From assembly GCA_002418825.1 (NCBI GenBank), contig DIEW01000055.1, forward strand, positions 1 through 12,183: a stretch of 12,183 bases of DNA, written 5' to 3'. How positions within the stretch are numbered: the first letter of the stretch is position 1; the number at the start of each line of letters is the position of its first letter. The notes under the pieces were generated by a model. That model saw only the letters and a program-made list of their open reading frames with translations. It searched no databases and was not told the origin of the DNA. This DNA is from Syntrophaceae bacterium UBA5764. GTDB taxonomy: Bacteria > Desulfobacterota > Syntrophia > Syntrophales > Smithellaceae. The position numbers were made by a program, and so were the translations under genes. Shown one piece after another: positions 1 to 5,265 of the stretch.

Positions 1-27
1 AAGCATCCGCTTTAAGGGGGCTTTTTG
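1..27 (+). terminator. Probable rho-independent terminator at the window edge
   Basis: An imperfect hairpin can be drawn with AAGC (1-4) pairing with GCTT (20-23) and CC (7-8) with GG (16-17), followed by a T-run at 22-26. It would end a plus-strand gene lying left of the window. The 5' side may be cut off, so the stem could be longer than visible. It also lies just past the stop of the minus-strand DUF218 gene, but the T-run suits plus-strand transcription better. Confidence 0.35.
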
Positions 28-46
28 TCCGGCACTCACAACAAAG

Positions 47-646
47 CTAATTCAGAAAATCCACGTAAACAAAAAACCAGATTATTTTTAAGTATTCAGT
101 GAATACATGTTTCCAATTCCGTAAAGATAACTCCCAGAAGTTAGCCGGAGCCTTTTCATATCGCGTGGCCGTAAAATAAAACGTGCCTCCTTTCTCATTA
201 AAAACTTTAGAAACGATAATTTTAATTCGCCGCATATGATAAGGAGAACTTACAAAAACCGCGGATTTTAAATTATACTTTGACATTATTATCTTTGATT
301 CTATGACTTCCAGGTGTGTGTTCTCATAAATCCGAGATTGCCATTTGCTCTGTTCAACTTTTTTACTGAATTCTGATTTGGATACATATTCTTTTGATAT
401 ACTCTTGTCGGAAATTCGGTAAATTTTATAATAAGCGGGAATAATTAAATAACTTGCCGACCCTTTGTTCGTCAAAATGTCAACTTCCTTTTTACGCGCG
501 TTGAAATCCTCCCCCAGAAGAAGTACAATCGCTCCCGTCTTATCCACATTGGATGAATACAACAAAAACCTTGGCGACAAGGCAATGCCAACAATCACGA
601 CACCAACAAGAACAAAAAATATGGCTAGCCTTGCCGATTTCTCCAC
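47..646 (-). CDS. DUF218 / YdcF-SanA-ElyC-like membrane-anchored protein
   Basis: This 199-residue protein has one N-terminal membrane helix (about residues 7-25) and then a DUF218-type domain. The visible signatures are the opening strand IVLLLGEDFNAR (about 40-51), an ENTHLE stretch (108-113) and AVFVSSPYHMRR (129-140), which matches the conserved TSPYHMxR segment of the family. DUF218 proteins (YdcF, SanA, ElyC) act at the envelope and are linked to barrier function and cell-wall or envelope-carbohydrate maintenance; their chemistry is poorly defined. The start is GTG at 646, chosen because AAGGA (654-658 on the complement) lies 7 bases upstream. It is divergent from the histidine kinase at 851 and shares a dyad-rich intergenic region with it. 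The family call is fairly secure; a specific function cannot be given. Confidence 0.75.
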   Translation of the reverse strand: MEKSARLAIFFVLVGVVIVGIALSPRFLLYSSNVDKTGAIVLLLGEDFNARKKEVDILTNKGSASYLIIPAYYKIYRISDKSISKEYVSKSEFSKKVEQSKWQSRIYENTHLEVIESKIIMSKYNLKSAVFVSSPYHMRRIKIIVSKVFNEKGGTFYFTATRYEKAPANFWELSLRNWKHVFTEYLKIIWFFVYVDFLN

Positions 647-656
647 GAAAATATCC

Positions 657-711
657 TTGACATTCCGAACAATTATTTATATCAAATAATGCAATTTTAT
701 TGCAATGTCAA
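657..711. promoter_or_regulatory. Dyad-rich divergent promoter region with face-to-face TTGACA boxes
   Basis: TTGACATT (657-664) and its exact complement AATGTCAA (704-711) face each other across 39 bases. Each contains a consensus -35 hexamer. Rightward, TTGACA (657-662) has TATCAA (680-685) after 17 bases. Leftward, TTGACA (711-706), or the adjacent TTGCAA (705-700) with TATAAA 18 bases on (681-676), could serve the DUF218 gene. Two dyads lie inside: ATTATTT/AAATAAT (672-678, 684-690) and TGCAAT-TTT-ATTGCA (690-704). The second sits in the leftward promoter spacer, where a repressor site would be expected. The hexamers and dyads are seen directly; promoter activity is inference. Confidence 0.35.
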
Positions 712-732
712 CATTTTACAAATCAAACGAAA

Positions 733-753
733 GGCTTTTTCCCTCAAAAAGCC
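733..753. repeat. Inverted repeat, 8-bp stem
   Basis: GGCTTTTT (733-740) and AAAAAGCC (746-753) are exact complements with a 5-base loop. The stem has its T-run on the 5' arm, so it is not a normal intrinsic terminator on the plus strand. It directly abuts the next inverted repeat at 754-790. Confidence 0.6.
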
Positions 754-790
754 ATACCGCTTATTATAAATCAGAGCAACTAAGCGGTAT
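754..790. repeat. Inverted repeat, 10-bp stem, upstream of the histidine kinase
   Basis: ATACCGCTTA (754-763) and TAAGCGGTAT (781-790) are exact complements around a 17-base loop, followed by the T-rich CTTATTTTATG. In RNA from a promoter near 657-685 this would be a leader stem-loop 60 bases before the kinase start and could act as a weak terminator or attenuator. As DNA it could be an operator. The repeat is certain; its role is not known. Confidence 0.6.
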
Positions 791-801
791 CTTATTTTAT
801 G

Positions 802-830
802 TTGTAAAGATATCAAAACTTGTTTATCTT
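802..830 (+). promoter_or_regulatory. Possible sigma-70-type promoter of the histidine kinase
   Basis: TTGTAA (802-807) and TATCTT (825-830) each match 4 of 6 consensus bases and are separated by 17 bases. The transcript would start near 837 with a very short leader carrying the GGAG at 842-845. The match is weak, and the TTGACA box at 657 is an alternative giving a longer leader. Confidence 0.22.
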
Positions 831-850
831 TTTAAAGTTGTGGAGCAGAA

Positions 851-1915
851 ATGAATGATTTCTTTTTGGAAAACACTTGTCCCGCGATAAAAAACAAAGA
901 ACCGAGCAGATGTCTTTACGCTTATATTATGGAAACCATCGACCTAGGCATTGTTATTCTGGGCTTAAAAAAGCAAGAGGTTATCTTTAAAAACAAATTT
1001 GCCAGCGAGCTTTTTCAGGACGCCGAAGATCAGCTCGGATATTATGCTTTGATGGCATTGCTCCTCCCCAATTACGGAAAAGTCGACAACAACGACATTA
1101 TCGGCAAAACAAATACCATCTGGCATAAAAATCGCCTCTTAGGTTACACACCGTACATGATTGCCGATGGCTTCATTTGGGTGATTGTCAGAGACATTAC
1201 GGAAAGAAGCCGTTTGGAATCAATCGCGGAAGCAGTAAGCGCCATGGAAAACACAAGTTATATCTTTTCCGGCATCAGGCATGAATTGGGCAACCCCATA
1301 AATTCCATTAAAATGACTCTAAGCGTTCTGAAAAAGAACCTTCCCCATTATTCTGTAAACGCCGTGGAAAAATTTGTTGATCGCGCCATGTCAGAAATAT
1401 CTCGCGTTGAATTCCTTCTGCAAACACTTAAAAATTTCAGTTTATTTGAAAATCCCGATATACAAAATGTCAATATCGAAGATTTTATTTCTCGTTTTGT
1501 CTCGCTGGTATCCGGCGATTTAGGTCAAAAAGGAATCAAGATTAATTATCTGGTCATTCCTCCTGTAAATACAATCAGCGCTGATCCACGCTTGCTGCAC
1601 CAGGTTATTCTGAATTTAATTACCAACGCGTCGGACGCCTTAAATCAGTGTGAGAACCCCCAAATCATGATCAGAGCCGAAGTCAAAGAGGGTTTTGTCG
1701 CCATAACTATTGAAGATAACGGTATAGGTATGTCTGAAGAAGAACAAGATAATCTTTTCAAGCCTTTTTATACAACAAAACCGCACGGCACAGGGTTGGG
1801 ATTAATGATAGCATTAAAAATGGTAACCCTTATGAAGGGGAATATGGAAGTTAAAAGCTATAAGGATGTCGGAACAAAAGTTATTATCTTCATCCCCAAG
1901 GGTAAAAATGAATAA
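851..1915 (+). CDS. Soluble NtrB-like sensor histidine kinase
   Basis: This 354-residue kinase should autophosphorylate and pass phosphate to the response regulator encoded immediately downstream. The N-terminal part (about 25-118) looks like a divergent PAS-type sensor domain ending in VRDITERSRLE, the usual PAS-to-HisKA junction. The H-box is SGIRHELGNPINSIK with phospho-acceptor His144. The N-box is LNLITNASDAL (Asn255, Asn259), the G1 box DNGIGM (289-294), the F-box FKPFYTTK (303-310) and the G2 box GTGLGL (313-318). There is no signal peptide or membrane helix, so it senses an internal cue or a partner protein. GGAG (842-845) lies 5 bases before the ATG. The stop overlaps the next start by 8 bases, implying translational coupling. 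Kinase identity is secure; the signal is unknown. Confidence 0.92.
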   Translation: MNDFFLENTCPAIKNKEPSRCLYAYIMETIDLGIVILGLKKQEVIFKNKFASELFQDAEDQLGYYALMALLLPNYGKVDNNDIIGKTNTIWHKNRLLGYTPYMIADGFIWVIVRDITERSRLESIAEAVSAMENTSYIFSGIRHELGNPINSIKMTLSVLKKNLPHYSVNAVEKFVDRAMSEISRVEFLLQTLKNFSLFENPDIQNVNIEDFISRFVSLVSGDLGQKGIKINYLVIPPVNTISADPRLLHQVILNLITNASDALNQCENPQIMIRAEVKEGFVAITIEDNGIGMSEEEQDNLFKPFYTTKPHGTGLGLMIALKMVTLMKGNMEVKSYKDVGTKVIIFIPKGKNE

Positions 1916-3281
1916 CTTCAGTAAAAGAAAAATTCTCGTCATCGATGACAACAATATTTTCTGCGAATCCGTATATGACATCCTGCACGACGAATTAACA
2001 GATGTTCTTACCGCCAATACGGGCAAAGAAGGGTTAAAAATCTGTCAGGACGAAAAAATTGATATCGTTATTCTGGATCAAAAGCTGCCCGACACCGAAG
2101 GCGTTTCCATTTGCCCCTTCATATTGGAACAAAATGACCAGACAAAAATCATTTTTGTCACAGCCTACCCCAGTTTTGACAATGCGGTGGAAGCGATTAA
2201 AGTAGGGGCGCATGATTACCTCTCCAAGCCTTTTGAAATGGCCGAGCTAGAACTTGCCGTAAAACAAGCTTTTCGTACACAGGATTTGGAAAAAACAGAA
2301 CAAATACAAATCTACCATGACAACAAGAAAAGCGAAGAAATCGGGTTCATTGCCGGTCAGGGAATTTTTGAAGAAGTTCTTAGGATGACTGACTTAGCCG
2401 CCACCAGCGACGCGCCGGTGCTTATCACCGGTGAAACCGGCACGGGAAAAAATGTCGTTGCCCGGGCAATTCATTATAAAAGCAATCTTCCCAAAAAACT
2501 TTTTTTCACCACAAATTGCGCCGCTTTTCCGGAAAGTCTCATTGAAGCGGAACTATTCGGATCGGAAAAAGGCGCATTTACCGGAGCCACATCGTTACGC
2601 CGAGGCATTTTTGAATTAGCCGACGGCGGTACTCTCGTCCTGGATGAAATCGGCTCCATGCCCATCCACCTTCAATCAAAATTACTTGGCGTTCTAGAAG
2701 AAAAAAGAATACGCCGCGTGGGAGGCGAATCATTCAAACCAATCAATGTCCGTATAATCGCTATTTCCAATATCGATTTGGAAGAAGCAATCAGAAACAA
2801 AACTTTCCGAGATGACCTCTTCTACAGGCTCAGTGTCATACATATTCACGTGCCTCCGCTGCGAGAACGAAAGCAGGATATCCCCAAATTATGCGACTAC
2901 TTTATCCGAGCCATGGCAAAAAACCCAAAAACAAAGCTTGCCGATTCTGAGCTCATCAGGTTGTTAGAATATCAATGGCCTGGAAATGTGCGTGAGTTGA
3001 AAAATGTGATCGAGAGAGCCCTGATCGTCCAACAGGAACATTCTCTCCAACCTTCCCTGCTGCTTAAAAGCAGCCATAATCTATCATCTACACCTACGAA
3101 TAATTTGGATAACGGAAAAAACAATATACTAACTTTGGAAAATATGGAAAAACAACATATCGAAAAAGCCTTGATAAAATGCTCCGGCAATTACACGCAG
3201 ACGGCAAAGGCACTTGGTATTTCGCTATCCACTTTAAAAAGAAAAGTAAAAAACTATAATCTGGCCCACGTGGGGAAATAA
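1908..3281 (+). CDS. NtrC-family sigma-54-dependent response regulator
   Basis: A 457-residue enhancer-binding activator. The receiver domain (1-125) has the acidic pair Asp13/Asp14, phospho-acceptor Asp57 in VILDQKLPD, Thr85 and Lys107. The AAA+ domain shows Walker A GETGTGKN (175-182), the sigma-54 contact loop GAFTGA (222-227), Walker B LVLDEI (Asp246, Glu247), the FRDDLFYRL segment (300-308) with the arginine-finger region, and WPGNVREL (357-364). The C-terminal Fis-type helix-turn-helix is at about 419-447 (SGNYTQTAKALGIS). I chose the ATG at 1908, not the in-frame one at 1866, because AAGGG (1898-1902) precedes it by 5 bases, the receiver begins directly after it, and the longer form would overlap the kinase by 50 bases. 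The likely target is the -24/-12 promoter 107 bases downstream of its stop. Confidence 0.95.
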   Translation: MNNFSKRKILVIDDNNIFCESVYDILHDELTDVLTANTGKEGLKICQDEKIDIVILDQKLPDTEGVSICPFILEQNDQTKIIFVTAYPSFDNAVEAIKVGAHDYLSKPFEMAELELAVKQAFRTQDLEKTEQIQIYHDNKKSEEIGFIAGQGIFEEVLRMTDLAATSDAPVLITGETGTGKNVVARAIHYKSNLPKKLFFTTNCAAFPESLIEAELFGSEKGAFTGATSLRRGIFELADGGTLVLDEIGSMPIHLQSKLLGVLEEKRIRRVGGESFKPINVRIIAISNIDLEEAIRNKTFRDDLFYRLSVIHIHVPPLRERKQDIPKLCDYFIRAMAKNPKTKLADSELIRLLEYQWPGNVRELKNVIERALIVQQEHSLQPSLLLKSSHNLSSTPTNNLDNGKNNILTLENMEKQHIEKALIKCSGNYTQTAKALGISLSTLKRKVKNYNLAHVGK

Positions 3282-3387
3282 TTTCTCTGCCGGTTCAAAA
3301 TAAACCAATCATTTTGCTACGGTTATATAAATACACCCTCTTTTAATCATAAGTAATTAATATTATAAGTTTTTTAAAAGTTGTTCT

Positions 3388-3404
3388 TTGGCATAACAAT
3401 TGCT
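3388..3404 (+). promoter_or_regulatory. Sigma-54 (-24/-12) promoter
   Basis: The sequence TTGGCATAACAATTGCT carries GG at 3390-3391 and GC at 3402-3403, exactly 12 bases apart, with TTGGCA and TTGC flanks matching the sigma-54 consensus YTGGCAC-N5-TTGCW except for T in place of C after TTGGCA. Predicted transcription start is about 3415, giving a 48-base leader before the ATG at 3463. It lies directly behind a gene for a sigma-54 activator with an intact GAFTGA loop, so regulation by that activator is the natural reading. I could not define activator binding sites in 3282-3387. Confidence 0.85.
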
Positions 3405-3462
3405 GTAAGTAATAGCCAACGGTTATTTTTATATAAAATATAAAATACAGGAGATAATCATA

Positions 3463-4836
3463 ATGAATACCGCAAATAATTTTGAAGCACTGAAGCAAAG
3501 AATAGCATCCTCACCGCGGGATAATTTTTCCAGGGGAAAACTATCCCACATCGCTGAAATCCTTATTGTCGATGACGAAGAATCATTCGTCCTAAGTCTT
3601 GCCGACGGGCTAAGCGTGTACAAAAAATATTTTAATCTGAGAACCGCCCCCAATGGTGCGGAAGCGGTAAAAATTTTAAAACTGTCTTCAATCGACCTGG
3701 TTATTACCGATTTGAGCATGCCCAAAATGGACGGTTTTGAACTCCTTGCTTATATGAACAGGAATTATCCTAAAATACCCGTTATTCTTATGACCGCATA
3801 CGGCACTCCCAAGATAGAAGAAATTGTCAGCAACATGGGAATATTTCGTTATTTGGAAAAGCCCTTGGATATTAATGTTGTCGCTGATAACATTTTCGAC
3901 GCACTGGGAATAAATATTTCAACCTCAGACATAAAAGTACAAATTCCTGAACAGTTGAAAAAAGGTGATGCGGCCTATACGTCCACTGCTTTTTTACAGG
4001 GCGCCACGATTGATGAAAAAGCAAAACTAAAAGCACAAAATATTTTAGGAACAGAGGAAACGTCCAAAACAGTAGCGACTTTCGGCTCTCGCAGCAGTAT
4101 TTCTCTCGATAGCCTTAAAAAATTCAAAGAAACAACTAGTTATAAGAAAGAACAACCGGACAAAAAAGCCGTTGTTAACGAAGTGAATAGAACTGCCGAA
4201 ATCCAGGAAAAAAAGGCAATCTTAGAAGCCAAAGCAAAAGCGGAAGCAGAAAGATTTGCCCGCGAAGAAGCGGAAAGAAAAGCCAAAGAAGCGGAAGAAA
4301 GAGCAAGACAGGAAACTCTTGCCCGGCAGGAAGCGGAAAGAAAAGCCAAAGAAGCGGAAGAAAGAGCGGAAAAAGCGAGACAGGAAGTGCTCGCCCGCGA
4401 AGAAGCGGAAAGAAAAGCCAGAGAAGTTGAACAAAGAGCGGAAAAAGAAAGACAGGAAGCGCTCGCCCGCGAAGAAGCAATAAAAAAGGCAAAAGCAGAA
4501 GCTGATGCGGAAAAAAGGGCAAAAAAGGAAGAGCTTGCCCGGCAGGAAGCGGAAGAAAGAGCAAGACAGGAGGCGCTTGCCCGCGAAGAAGCGGAAAGAA
4601 AAGCCAGAGAAGCTGAACAAAGAGCGGAAAAAGCGAGACAGGAAGCATTCGCACGGGAAGAAGCAATCAAAAAAGAACGGGCACGTGCAGAAGCGGAAGA
4701 GAAAGCTAAACAGGAAGCGCTCGCCCGCAAGGAAGCTGAAGGTGAAACAAAAGAAGCGGATAAGCAAAAAAACAAGACAAAAAAGGATTTAAAGTCGGAA
4801 ACGCTGCAAAAATTAAACGCATGGAAAAAAAATTAA
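3463..4836 (+). CDS. Receiver-domain protein with long charged helical repeat tail (FrzS/AglZ-like layout)
   Basis: A 457-residue protein in three parts. Residues 31-148 form a receiver domain with Asp37/Asp38, phospho-acceptor Asp83 (VITDLSMPKMDG), Thr111 and Lys133 all present, so it should be phosphorylatable. Residues 149-250 are a polar linker of no family I recognise. Residues 250-440 are a continuous Glu/Arg/Lys/Ala helix made of tandem 24-residue units, expected to be a coiled coil or a single stable alpha helix. There is no DNA-binding or enzymatic output domain, membrane segment or signal peptide. AGGAGA (3449-3454) lies 8 bases before the ATG. It is the first gene behind the sigma-54 promoter and precedes roadblock and PilB-like genes. 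The layout resembles FrzS and AglZ of Myxococcus, scaffolds of the gliding and pilus polarity system, though those have degenerate receivers. Role as a phospho-controlled scaffold is inference. Confidence 0.8.
   Translation: MNTANNFEALKQRIASSPRDNFSRGKLSHIAEILIVDDEESFVLSLADGLSVYKKYFNLRTAPNGAEAVKILKLSSIDLVITDLSMPKMDGFELLAYMNRNYPKIPVILMTAYGTPKIEEIVSNMGIFRYLEKPLDINVVADNIFDALGINISTSDIKVQIPEQLKKGDAAYTSTAFLQGATIDEKAKLKAQNILGTEETSKTVATFGSRSSISLDSLKKFKETTSYKKEQPDKKAVVNEVNRTAEIQEKKAILEAKAKAEAERFAREEAERKAKEAEERARQETLARQEAERKAKEAEERAEKARQEVLAREEAERKAREVEQRAEKERQEALAREEAIKKAKAEADAEKRAKKEELARQEAEERARQEALAREEAERKAREAEQRAEKARQEAFAREEAIKKERARAEAEEKAKQEALARKEAEGETKEADKQKNKTKKDLKSETLQKLNAWKKN
4255..4767 (+). 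repeat. In-frame tandem repeat array, about 72 bp per unit
   Basis: Successive units start with codons for (L/F)ARxEA at 4255, 4318, 4390, 4462, 4534, 4576, 4648 and 4720. Five units are 24 residues (72 bases), the first is 21, the fifth is shortened to 14, and the last decays into a Lys-rich tail. The general unit reads LAREEAERKAREAEQRAEKA plus RQEA. DNA identity is high between units 2, 3 and 6, so they arose by recent duplication and the array could vary in length between strains. All length differences are multiples of three, so the frame is preserved. Confidence 0.9.
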
Positions 4837-4873
4837 ACCAGACAAAAATAAATATAAATGAGGATGAGTTTAT

Positions 4874-5242
4874 ATGAATATAGCCAAATTAAACAAAGCC
4901 ATTGAAGTTTTAAAAAATAACTTAGGTGATAGTTTACTCTGCACAGCCATCGCCTTGGAAGCTGATGGCCAATCAATCGCCGGATTCAATGCCAACCCCA
5001 AATTTGCGGCACTTATTGTGAAAATAATAAAGGTCACCAACGATGCCGTCAAAATAAGTGGATTGCCGGAAATTGGTAAATATGCTACTTTTGACTTGCA
5101 GGATGATCGAATCCTTGTTGTTTTGCCCTTAGGGGAATATATTTGGGGCATTCTTCTAGACAGCACCAAAACGCAAATGGGGCTTTTGTTAAACATGGAA
5201 ATCCCGCTGGCGATTGAAGCGTTCGCCGAAGCGATTTCCTGA
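4874..5242 (+). CDS. Roadblock/LC7-like small protein
   Basis: A 122-residue soluble protein. After an N-terminal helix (1-17) it shows the roadblock order: a strand ending in ALEADGQSIAG (27-37), a helix (42-60), then ATFDLQDDRILVVLPLGEYI (about 71-90), WGILLDSTKTQMG (91-103) and a final helix. This matches the alpha/beta plan of roadblock/LC7 domains such as MglB, which form homodimers and act with or on small Ras-like GTPases. GAGGATGAG (4859-4867) supplies the ribosome site. It sits 37 bases after the receiver-helix gene and 23 bases before the PilB-like gene. No MglA-type GTPase is in the window, so a partner would be encoded elsewhere or absent. The call rests on fold pattern, not on a strong sequence motif. 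Confidence 0.55.
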   Translation: MNIAKLNKAIEVLKNNLGDSLLCTAIALEADGQSIAGFNANPKFAALIVKIIKVTNDAVKISGLPEIGKYATFDLQDDRILVVLPLGEYIWGILLDSTKTQMGLLLNMEIPLAIEAFAEAIS

Positions 5243-5265
5243 TTTTGTTTTACGAATAAACATAA

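Noticed and set aside
465..689. Open frame of 74 codons on the plus strand
   Set aside because: It is mostly antisense to the DUF218 gene and runs into the dyad-rich promoter region; there is no ribosome site or recognisable product.
1866..1907. Upstream in-frame start for the sigma-54 activator
   Set aside because: It would overlap the kinase coding end by 50 bases and add residues before the receiver domain; the ATG at 1908 has a ribosome site and fits the domain start.
3350..3413. Direct repeat TAAGTAAT at 3350-3357 and 3406-3413 considered as an activator site
   Set aside because: It is only 8 bases and AT-rich, one copy overlaps the region just downstream of the sigma-54 -12 element, and it lacks the dyad symmetry expected for Fis-type activator sites.
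4255..4767. Regular repeats considered as a CRISPR array
   Set aside because: Units are contiguous in-frame coding repeats without unique spacers and encode a continuous charged helix.
4140..4775. Several long open frames (up to 211 codons) on the minus strand, and two on the plus strand, across the helical repeat region
   Set aside because: They arise from the stop-free repetitive GAA/GCG/AAA codons of the repeat array, give low-complexity Ser/Ala/Phe/Leu or Lys/Arg/Glu-rich products, and show no family pattern.
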